Shown here in pieces: positions 1 through 4,878 of a DNA stretch of 5,128 bases; position 1 is the stretch's first letter; each line of letters opens with the position of its first letter. The position numbers and the translations under genes were made by a program. Under the pieces are notes generated by a model. The model did no database searches, was not told the DNA's origin, and worked only from the letters and a program-made list of their open reading frames with translations. Source of the DNA: Desulfurococcales archaeon (GTDB lineage Archaea > Thermoproteota > Thermoprotei_A > Sulfolobales > Ignisphaeraceae); contig JAMOOB010000500.1 of NCBI GenBank assembly GCA_027066265.1, forward strand, positions 1-5,128, written 5' to 3'.

Positions 1-1512
1 GATTCGTGGGAACTGCATTTCCGCGATACCGTGGTAGGCGGTGCGTTCCTCAACGAGCAGGATCTGGTCGAAGTGCTCGCGAAGGAGATCGTTGATAGGG
101 TGTACGAGCTGGAGGAATGGGGTGCTGCGTTCAGTAGGCTAGATAATGGATTGATAGCTCAGCGTCCGTTCGGTAAGCAGAGCCGTAGACGAACGTGTTT
201 CGCAGCCGATAGAACGGGGCACGAAATCGTGACCACGCTCCTATCCGTAGCGAGATCCCTAGGCATCGAGATCCTCGAGTACGTCTACGTATCGAAGCTC
301 CTCACCAACGGTACACGCATCGCTGGAGCCGTTGCCTGGGACATACGTTCGTGGAACCCCATGCTGATCCGTAGCCGTGCCATCGTGCTCGCTACGGGTG
401 GAGCAGCGCAGGTCTACGAAATCACTACGACGCCCGTGGAGGCTACGGGCGATGGCATGGCTCTGGCACTGGATGCGGGTGCCGAGCTCATGGATATGGA
501 GATGGTGCAGTTCCATCCAACGGGCTTAGCATGGCCCGAACCCGTTCGAGGGATCCTGATCACCGAAGCCGTGCGCGGCGAAGGTGCTTACCTAATCAAT
601 GCGCTCGGCGAACGGTTCATGGCTCGCTACGCACCTAAGGAGATGGAGCTCGCGGGTAGGGATGTGATTGCTCGCGCTATCTGGAGAGAGGTTCGCGAAG
701 GTCGCGGTACTCCTCACGGAGGTGTGTACCTAGATGCTAGACACATTCCGTGCGATAGGATTAGGGAGAGGCTAGAGTCGACGTACAAGCTCCTGCTAAG
801 GCTAGGGATAGACATGTGTCGAGAACCCATCGAGGTTACGCCAACCGCTCACTACACCATGGGTGGCGTAGCGATCGATATCCATGGCAGGACCAGCGTT
901 AGCGGTCTCTTCGCTGCGGGAGAAGTGAGTGCTGGTGTTCATGGAGCTAACAGGCTTGGAGGTAACTCGCTCGCTGAAGGACTCGTCTTCGGTCGTCGCG
1001 CGGGTGCAGTAGCTGCCGAGTACGCTCGTAGCCACGGCTACGGATCGATAGATCGAAGCGTGGTTGATCGAGAACTCGAGAGGGTTTACGGCTACGCACG
1101 AGAGCGTTCCGAAGGCGTTAGGCAGCACGTGGTTAGGAAGGAGTTGAAGGAGGTTATGTGGAGGTACGTAGGCGTCGTTAGGAACGGCGATGGTTTGGAG
1201 CAAGCACTTAGAAGGATAGAGGAGATGAAGGCGAAGTACCTTCCCAAGCTAGTGGTCGATCTAGGTAGGAACTATCCGCTAGAGATGGTGAGGACCCTCG
1301 AACTCGTTAACATGCTTAGGATCTCCGAACTCATCGTTAGAGCAGCGCTGATAAGGAAGGAGTCTAGGGGTGCTCACTACCGCGAAGACTATCCTCGGCG
1401 AGACGATGAGCGTTGGCTTCAACACATCGTTTTCAAGCTCGAGAACGGTGTTCCCGTAGCAAAGCTTAGACCCGTCAAGATCACGCGTCTACACCCTTCA
1501 TCGGGTGGATAA
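1..1512 (+). CDS. sdhA: Succinate dehydrogenase/fumarate reductase flavoprotein subunit (SdhA/FrdA/TfrA family), 5'-truncated
   Basis: FAD-containing catalytic subunit that interconverts fumarate and succinate. The reading frame is open from base 1, and its first residues (DSWELHFRDT, then NEQD) match a conserved internal SdhA/FrdA segment. The gene therefore starts upstream, and the in-frame GTG at 31 is not its start. The N-terminal dinucleotide-binding glycines and the flavin-attachment His region are outside the window. Visible motifs, numbered from base 1: AADRTGH 68-74, FHPTG 171-175, RGEG 192-195, GRD 219-221, HYTMGG 284-289, AAGE 305-308 and HGANRLGGNSLAEG 314-327. H172, E194, R220, H284 and R318 align by eye with E. 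coli FrdA H232, E245, R287, H355 and R390, so the active site looks intact. The C-terminal helical domain is present. With 503 residues visible, the full protein is probably about 570. The stop overlaps the next gene, which encodes its iron-sulfur partner. L-aspartate oxidase (NadB) is a relative but is excluded by that neighbour. Whether it works as SdhA, FrdA or TfrA cannot be told from this subunit. Confidence 0.93.
   Translation, partial: DSWELHFRDTVVGGAFLNEQDLVEVLAKEIVDRVYELEEWGAAFSRLDNGLIAQRPFGKQSRRRTCFAADRTGHEIVTTLLSVARSLGIEILEYVYVSKLLTNGTRIAGAVAWDIRSWNPMLIRSRAIVLATGGAAQVYEITTTPVEATGDGMALALDAGAELMDMEMVQFHPTGLAWPEPVRGILITEAVRGEGAYLINALGERFMARYAPKEMELAGRDVIARAIWREVREGRGTPHGGVYLDARHIPCDRIRERLESTYKLLLRLGIDMCREPIEVTPTAHYTMGGVAIDIHGRTSVSGLFAAGEVSAGVHGANRLGGNSLAEGLVFGRRAGAVAAEYARSHGYGSIDRSVVDRELERVYGYARERSEGVRQHVVRKELKEVMWRYVGVVRNGDGLEQALRRIEEMKAKYLPKLVVDLGRNYPLEMVRTLELVNMLRISELIVRAALIRKESRGAHYREDYPRRDDERWLQHIVFKLENGVPVAKLRPVKITRLHPSSGG
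1504..1508 (+). promoter_or_regulatory. Ribosome binding site favouring an alternative TTG start at 1514 for the tfrB-like gene
   Basis: GGTGG ends 5 nt before a TTG at 1514, in frame with the GTG at 1505. Nothing purine-rich resembling a Shine-Dalgarno site lies in the 15 bases before 1505. This favours the TTG start, although GTG is generally the stronger initiator. Only the first three residues are at stake. Either start implies translational coupling to the flavoprotein gene, whose stop codon is at 1510-1512. Confidence 0.4.
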
Positions 1513-3067
1513 GTTGAGGATACGTATCCGTCTACATAGGTTCGATCCCTCTAGAGACGAGGTTCCTAGGTACGAAGAGTACGAACTCGATCTAGATCCT
1601 AAGGCAAGCGTACTGGATGCTCTTAGAGTTGTTCAGGAACGTTACGATCCTACGCTAGCTTTCGACTACAGCTGTAGGAGAGGTGTTTGCGGTACGTGCG
1701 GCGTTAGGATCAACGGTGTTCCGATGCTGGCGTGCCAAACGACTATCGAGAACCTCGCCAAGATCTTCGGGAACTGCGTAACGATAGAACCTCTCAAGAG
1801 CTTCAAGCTCGTTAGGGACCTATCCGTCGATCGATCCAAACCTCTTAGAGAACTCGATAGGTTGAGACCATGGCTACACCGCTCGGAACCCTACGTAGCT
1901 CCGGAGACCATGGATCCTGCCAAGGCTAGAGAGCTTCAGGAGGTTAGGAAGTGTATCCACTGCCTTCTATGCGTAGATGCATGCCCCGTGAAGGAGGTCG
2001 CTGGAACAGGATTCGGTGGACCGCTAACGCTAAGGATCTTAGCTACCTACGCACGGGATCCAAGGGATTCGTTGGATAGGTTCTCGATAGCTTACAGCGA
2101 AGGTCTGTACCTATGCCTTGTATGCGATGGTTGTACCGCTTCGTGTCCTCAGGAGATCGAGATCGGTAAGCTCGTGATAGAGTTGCGGGCTGGTTGCTGG
2201 AGCCGTGGATTGGTTCATCACAAGGTTAGGGATGCGGTGGAGGGTATCAAGGACGAAGAGTTCGGTAATCCGCTGTGGTTGCCTAGAGAAGATCGTGGTA
2301 AGTGGGTGGAGGGTCTAGAGGTTTCGAACCGTGGAAAGGTACTGCTCTTCGCTGGATGCATGGCTAGCTACGTCGATCATCAGAGCGTCGTTCCGCTAGC
2401 GAAGGTATTGAAGTCGCTAGGGATGGAGTTCAGGGTACTGGGTTCGGAAGAGTATTGCTGCGGTCTTCCACTCCTTCTAGCCGGGGATCTCGAGGGATTC
2501 AAAGAAGTTGCTTCCAAGAACTTCGAAACGTTTAGATCGCTAGGAATAGAACGGATAGTAACTCCGTGTCCAAGCTGTTACCGAACCTTCAAGACGCTGT
2601 ATAGACAGTACGCTGGCATCGATCTCTCGGAGATCGGTATCGAGGTCGTGCACTTCACTCAGCTACTCTACGAGTTGTGGAATCGAGGAGTGCTTAAGCT
2701 TGGTAAGCTTCGAGGCGTAGTTACCTACCACGATCCATGCGATCTCGGTAGACACGAAGGTGTGTACGAAGAACCTCGCGCATTGATCGAAGCGCTTGGG
2801 CTAGAACTCGTAGAGATGAAGCGCTGCCGGAACTACGCTAGGTGTTGTGGTGCTGGAGGCAACGTTAGGATCGCGGATCCCGAGCTATCGCTACGCGTAG
2901 CCGAGCTCCGTCTAAGAGAGGATCTACCTCCGAACGTATCGATGATCATACACACGTGCCCTACCTGTAGGGTTCAGCTAGAGGAAGGTTCGCAGAGACT
3001 AGGTTTGGAGATCGAGAACGTGAGTCTAGCTAAACTCGTTGCTAAGAGTATGGGTCTCGAGGGTTGA
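1505..3067 (+). CDS. tfrB: TfrB-like fusion: SdhB-type iron-sulfur protein plus two HdrB/HdrD-type CCG domains
   Basis: Electron-transfer subunit of the fumarate reductase/succinate dehydrogenase encoded with the preceding gene. Residues 1-110 form a plant-type ferredoxin domain with [2Fe-2S] ligands C57, C62, C65 and C77. Residues 140-235 carry two CxxCxxCxxxCP sets (C150/153/156/160 and C204/207/210/214). Residues 278-515 contain two complete CCG domains: C285, C318-C319-G, C355xxC358 and C412, C447-C448-G, C485xxC488. Their spacings (CX32CCX35CxxC and CX34CCX36CxxC) fit the heterodisulfide reductase family, where such motifs bind noncubane [4Fe-4S] clusters at the disulfide site. SdhB alone is about 240-250 residues; this 520-residue fusion has the layout of TfrB, the methanogen thiol:fumarate reductase subunit. 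It could also be a fused B+E pair of a type-E (SdhE/MfrE-like) quinone-linked enzyme. No transmembrane segment is seen. The GTG at 1505 overlaps the upstream gene by 8 nt; a TTG at 1514 has the better ribosome binding site and would shorten the protein by three residues. Confidence 0.88.
   Translation: MDKLRIRIRLHRFDPSRDEVPRYEEYELDLDPKASVLDALRVVQERYDPTLAFDYSCRRGVCGTCGVRINGVPMLACQTTIENLAKIFGNCVTIEPLKSFKLVRDLSVDRSKPLRELDRLRPWLHRSEPYVAPETMDPAKARELQEVRKCIHCLLCVDACPVKEVAGTGFGGPLTLRILATYARDPRDSLDRFSIAYSEGLYLCLVCDGCTASCPQEIEIGKLVIELRAGCWSRGLVHHKVRDAVEGIKDEEFGNPLWLPREDRGKWVEGLEVSNRGKVLLFAGCMASYVDHQSVVPLAKVLKSLGMEFRVLGSEEYCCGLPLLLAGDLEGFKEVASKNFETFRSLGIERIVTPCPSCYRTFKTLYRQYAGIDLSEIGIEVVHFTQLLYELWNRGVLKLGKLRGVVTYHDPCDLGRHEGVYEEPRALIEALGLELVEMKRCRNYARCCGAGGNVRIADPELSLRVAELRLREDLPPNVSMIIHTCPTCRVQLEEGSQRLGLEIENVSLAKLVAKSMGLEG
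3059..3063 (+). promoter_or_regulatory. Ribosome binding site deciding the OsmC-family start
   Basis: GAGGG sits 8 nt upstream of the GTG at 3072, inside the last codons of the preceding gene. It supports 3072 over the in-frame TTG at 3039, which has no comparable site nearby. Confidence 0.45.
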
Positions 3068-3071
3068 TGCT

Positions 3072-3533
3072 GTGAGCGAGGATACTATCGTTAGCCTCTG
3101 GATCGATGCATCGTGGAGACGAGGTGTTGGAGGAGTAAGGATCTCGACGAGCAACGGCTACGAGATCGTTGCCGACGAGCCGAAGAACATGGGTGGCGAA
3201 GGTCTTGGACCAACACCTGTAGAGCTCTTCCTAGCATCGTTAGCGAGCTGCTTCGTATGTACGCTGAGAATACATGCTAGAAGGCTAGGCATAGAACTGG
3301 ACGAGGTTTCGGTACGCGTTGAAGGATCCTTCGATATGCTGGGATTCCTAGACGTCGAGGATGCACCTAGAGGATTCACGAAGATCAAGCTCGTAGCCAA
3401 GGTCTCGAGCAAGCAGTGCGAAGACCTAGACAAGCTGATCGATCTAGCGCTAAGGACGTGGATCGTTGGGAAAACCGTTGAGCGCAGCAACGTTCTGGAG
3501 GTAGTTGTTGAGAAGGTGTGTAGCAAAAAGTAG
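3072..3533 (+). CDS. OsmC/Ohr-family protein with only one canonical catalytic cysteine
   Basis: The family comprises small dimeric cytoplasmic proteins, several of them thiol-dependent peroxidases for organic hydroperoxides. This 153-residue protein has the usual family length. The hallmark segment GLGPTPVELFLASLASC lies at residues 44-60 and contains the first catalytic cysteine, C60. The second family cysteine normally sits in a CPV-type motif on a later helix. The matching segment here reads TWIVGKT (129-135), so Trp replaces Cys. Other cysteines are C63 (forming C60xxC63), C116 and C150. Peroxidase activity by the standard mechanism is therefore doubtful; C63 could act as a resolving cysteine (inference). 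The GTG start lies 4 nt after the upstream stop and has a GAGGG site. An in-frame TTG at 3039 would add 11 residues and overlap the upstream gene by 29 nt, which I consider less likely. Its position directly behind a thiol-type fumarate reductase suggests co-transcription. Family assignment is firm; function is not. Confidence 0.85.
   Translation: MSEDTIVSLWIDASWRRGVGGVRISTSNGYEIVADEPKNMGGEGLGPTPVELFLASLASCFVCTLRIHARRLGIELDEVSVRVEGSFDMLGFLDVEDAPRGFTKIKLVAKVSSKQCEDLDKLIDLALRTWIVGKTVERSNVLEVVVEKVCSKK
3525..3529 (-). terminator. T5 tract ending the ferredoxin transcript
   Basis: Read on the - strand, TTTTT lies about 20 nt beyond the ferredoxin stop. On the + strand it is the A5 run in the last two OsmC codons. 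Together with the T5 at 3535-3539 it forms a compact two-way terminator, and the two transcripts would overlap slightly at their 3' ends. Confidence 0.35.
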
Positions 3534-3534
3534 G

Positions 3535-3539
3535 TTTTT
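3535..3539 (+). terminator. T5 tract ending the tfr/osmC-like transcript
   Basis: TTTTT begins one base after the TAG stop of the OsmC-family gene and lies in the 15-nt gap before the convergent ferredoxin gene. Archaeal RNA polymerase terminates at short U-tracts without needing a hairpin. A tract of five is short, so termination may be partial. Confidence 0.4.
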
Positions 3540-3548
3540 GAAGGAGCT

Positions 3549-3731
3549 TTACTCTTGAACCGTAATGGCACCGACGGGACAAGCAGATTCGCAGGCTCTG
3601 CAACCAATACAGTTCTCGGGCTTCACGACCTTCGCCTTACCCTCCTTAAGCTCGAGAACTCCCTGAGGACATACGTTTACACAGCTTCCACAACCCGTAC
3701 ACTTGCTCTCATCGACTACTGGCTTAGGCAT
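3549..3731 (-). CDS. 2[4Fe-4S] ferredoxin (60 aa)
   Basis: Small soluble low-potential electron carrier. The 60-residue protein consists of two bacterial-type cluster-binding halves. Ligands C11, C14, C17 and C21 form CxxCxxCxxxCP, and C41, C44, C47 and C51 form the second identical pattern. The halves are joined by a short lysine-rich linker (29-37). This is the normal clostridial-type length, with none of the N-terminal extension or zinc site found in Sulfolobus-type ferredoxins. The ATG has a GGTGAG ribosome binding site 5 nt upstream. The gene is convergent with the OsmC-family gene (15-nt gap) and divergent from the potassium channel gene, so it is probably a single-gene transcript. In archaea such ferredoxins serve 2-oxoacid:ferredoxin oxidoreductases and other redox enzymes. 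A direct link with the neighbouring fumarate reductase is possible but only inferred from proximity. Confidence 0.95.
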   Translation of the reverse strand: MPKPVVDESKCTGCGSCVNVCPQGVLELKEGKAKVVKPENCIGCRACESACPVGAITVQE

Positions 3732-3736
3732 GTGGG

Positions 3737-3742
3737 CTCACC
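3737..3742 (-). promoter_or_regulatory. Ferredoxin ribosome binding site
   Basis: On the - strand GGTGAG lies 5 nt before the ATG of the ferredoxin gene, at good spacing for the archaeal anti-Shine-Dalgarno. It confirms the ATG at 3731-3729 as the start. Confidence 0.6.
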
Positions 3743-3765
3743 GCTATCTCCGTAGCTAGGTTTCA

Positions 3766-3773
3766 TTGATAAG
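3766..3773 (-). promoter_or_regulatory. Candidate TATA box of the ferredoxin gene
   Basis: On the - strand CTTATCAA is preceded by the purine-rich BRE-like GCGAAACG. It lies 34 nt upstream of the ATG. Archaeal initiation about 25 nt downstream of the TATA centre would start the RNA near 3744, just ahead of the ribosome binding site, giving a leader of about 13 nt. The match to the TATA consensus is moderate; the geometry is the stronger argument. Confidence 0.4.
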
Positions 3774-3783
3774 CGTTTCGCTT
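3771..3783. repeat. Small palindrome on the ferredoxin promoter
   Basis: AAGCG-TTT-CGCTT is a perfect inverted repeat with 5-bp arms and a 3-bp centre. It covers the BRE-like element and the edge of the candidate TATA box of the ferredoxin gene. A dimeric regulator bound there would block TBP/TFB. Short palindromes arise by chance, so this is only a candidate operator. Confidence 0.3.
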
Positions 3784-3806
3784 CGTAGAGTAGTGGAGGC
3801 TTATTG

Positions 3807-3829
3807 GCTCCCAGCAGAGCTGTGGGAGC
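3807..3829. promoter_or_regulatory. 23-bp dyad just upstream of the channel start (candidate operator or leader hairpin)
   Basis: GCTCCCA and TGGGAGC are perfect 7-bp inverted arms separated by 9 nt. The spacer itself holds a CAG/CTG pair, so symmetry runs almost through the whole element. It lies directly after a weak TATA-like TTATTGG (3801-3807) and ends one base before the GGTGG ribosome binding site of the channel gene. It could be an operator at the transcription start, or an RNA hairpin next to the ribosome binding site. If the channel protein started upstream (TTG 3766 or GTG 3793) it would be inside coding sequence. Confidence 0.4.
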
Positions 3830-3843
3830 GGTGGTTTCATGGC

Positions 3844-4878
3844 ATGATATTCGCGTTGATTAGGTTGCTTAGGAAGGTTCTTAGGTACCCATCGATACGT
3901 AGACTGGTAATCACTGCGCTTGTAGCCGTGGCAGCCGTGCTCATCAATGGAGCGCTGTTCTACCTAGCCGAGGTCGTGGTCGGACCTCAGCACCTCTCGT
4001 TCTACGAATGCCTTTACTGGGCTCTCGTCACCATGGCTACGGTTGGGTACGGAGACATTGTTCCTCAAACGACTCTGGGACGCATCGTTGCGGGCGAAAC
4101 GATTGTTCTAGGCATTGCGGTGTTCACGGTCTTCGTATCGACGTTAGCCGAGGAGTTTATGCAGAGCAGCATACGTAGATCGTTGGGGTTGGCTAGGTTG
4201 AAGAACGTGGATGTGGTGGTCGTTGGCTACACGGAGGTATGCCAGGAAACGATAGAGGAGATAAGGCGGAACATGCCTAGGGTACGCATTGCGTGGGTTC
4301 TCGAAACCCAGCCTCGATACGTACCGGAAGACGTGGATTTCGTCGTGGGCGATCCAACGGATGAAGAGACCCTGCGGAGGGCTGGGATCGAGAAGGCTAA
4401 GTACTTGGTGGTCTGTCTTCTAGACGATAGCCAAGCACTACACGTAGTGTTGACGGCTAGGAAGCTCAACAAGAACCTCGTGATATCGTCCATAGCGAAG
4501 AGCAGCAAGACGGCAGAGCTTCTCAAGGAGGCGGGGGTCTCGATAGTGGTACCCTTCAGATTGCTTGGTAGGGAGCTAGCTTCGTCCATATTCGAGCCCA
4601 GCGTCGTTCACTTCCTACACGAGGTAACGACCATCAGAGGTGTTGCGGATCTCGTTGAGTACCGGGTAGAGGCTTCGGAGGATGGTAAGAAGGTTAGCGA
4701 CGTCGTGAAGACTCTTACGGACTCCGATAAAGGTACGCGCTACGCAGCTCTCATGATTAAGCGTGGCGATAGGTTGATGTTCGTACCGAGCGAAGACACG
4801 GTTCTGAAGGCGGGGGACAGACTCGTTCTGATAAAGGCTAGGAAGGGTGAAGAGCGTGAGCGCGACCAGGCTCGATAA
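3844..4878 (+). CDS. MthK-like two-transmembrane potassium channel with cytoplasmic RCK domain
   Basis: Membrane potassium channel subunit, expected to form a tetrameric pore with an RCK gating ring. Numbered from ATG 3844 (344 residues; MthK has 336). A basic N-terminus is followed by TM1 (about 20-42), the pore helix (about 51-65), the selectivity filter TVGYGD (66-71) and TM2 (about 78-102). The RCK N-lobe starts at about 122 and a TrkA-C-like lobe spans about 261-332. The first RCK strand ends in GYTEV rather than GxGxxG, so NAD binding is unlikely. Positions matching MthK calcium ligands D184, E210 and E212 appear to be C191, I217 and K219, so the ligand is unknown. The ATG at 3844 gives an N-terminus resembling MthK and has GGTGG 9 nt upstream. 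The longer in-frame starts TTG 3766 and GTG 3793 run through the candidate promoter and dyad; they cannot be excluded. The 3' end overlaps the Alba gene by 23 nt. Confidence 0.9.
   Translation: MIFALIRLLRKVLRYPSIRRLVITALVAVAAVLINGALFYLAEVVVGPQHLSFYECLYWALVTMATVGYGDIVPQTTLGRIVAGETIVLGIAVFTVFVSTLAEEFMQSSIRRSLGLARLKNVDVVVVGYTEVCQETIEEIRRNMPRVRIAWVLETQPRYVPEDVDFVVGDPTDEETLRRAGIEKAKYLVVCLLDDSQALHVVLTARKLNKNLVISSIAKSSKTAELLKEAGVSIVVPFRLLGRELASSIFEPSVVHFLHEVTTIRGVADLVEYRVEASEDGKKVSDVVKTLTDSDKGTRYAALMIKRGDRLMFVPSEDTVLKAGDRLVLIKARKGEERERDQAR
4150..4161 (+). promoter_or_regulatory. Candidate internal translation start for a soluble RCK subunit
   Basis: An in-frame ATG (4159-4161, residue 106 of the channel) is preceded by GAGGAG with a 3-nt gap. 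It falls between TM2 and the RCK domain. MthK is known to make a soluble RCK polypeptide from an internal Met at the equivalent place (Met107), which completes its octameric gating ring. The spacing here is short, and GAGGAG also simply encodes Glu-Glu, so this is tentative. Confidence 0.35.
4846..4850 (+). promoter_or_regulatory. Alba ribosome binding site
   Basis: GGTGA lies 5 nt before the GTG at 4856, within the last codons of the channel gene. It fixes the Alba start at 4856 rather than at the later in-frame GTG codons 4883 or 4889. Confidence 0.6.

Noticed and set aside
31..33. GTG at 31 as the start of the flavoprotein gene
   Set aside because: The ten codons before it are open and encode a conserved SdhA/FrdA segment, and the family's N-terminal FAD region would be missing. 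The gene enters from upstream of the window.
259..1203. Open - strand frames opposite the flavoprotein gene (259-516 and 802-1203)
   Set aside because: They are antisense to a well-conserved protein, show no recognisable domain, and are rich in Ser, Thr and Arg as expected for shadow frames.
1..1512. L-aspartate oxidase (NadB) identity for the flavoprotein
   Set aside because: NadB shares the fold and several motifs, but the overlapping iron-sulfur subunit gene marks this as a succinate dehydrogenase/fumarate reductase.
1..3067. Ordinary quinone-linked SdhABCD operon
   Set aside because: The B subunit is fused to two CCG domains, the second cluster has four Cys ligands, and no SdhC/SdhD gene follows. 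Anchors upstream of the window cannot be ruled out.
3039..3071. TTG at 3039 as the start of the OsmC-family gene
   Set aside because: It would overlap the upstream gene by 29 nt without a ribosome binding site. GTG 3072 has one and gives the normal family length.
3158..3755. Open frames antisense to the OsmC gene (- strand 3158-3607 and 3385-3603) and antisense to the ferredoxin (+ strand 3555-3755)
   Set aside because: Each lies opposite a gene with clear family motifs and has no domain or ribosome binding site of its own.
3766..3843. N-terminal extension of the channel from TTG 3766 or GTG 3793
   Set aside because: The ATG at 3844 gives an MthK-like N-terminus and length. The extension would cover the candidate ferredoxin TATA box and the dyad, and its codons (TAT, TTT, CAT) differ from the gene's usual choices. 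Not fully excluded.
4227..4589. Open - strand frame opposite the RCK domain
   Set aside because: Serine/threonine-rich antisense shadow of the channel coding sequence with no recognisable motif.
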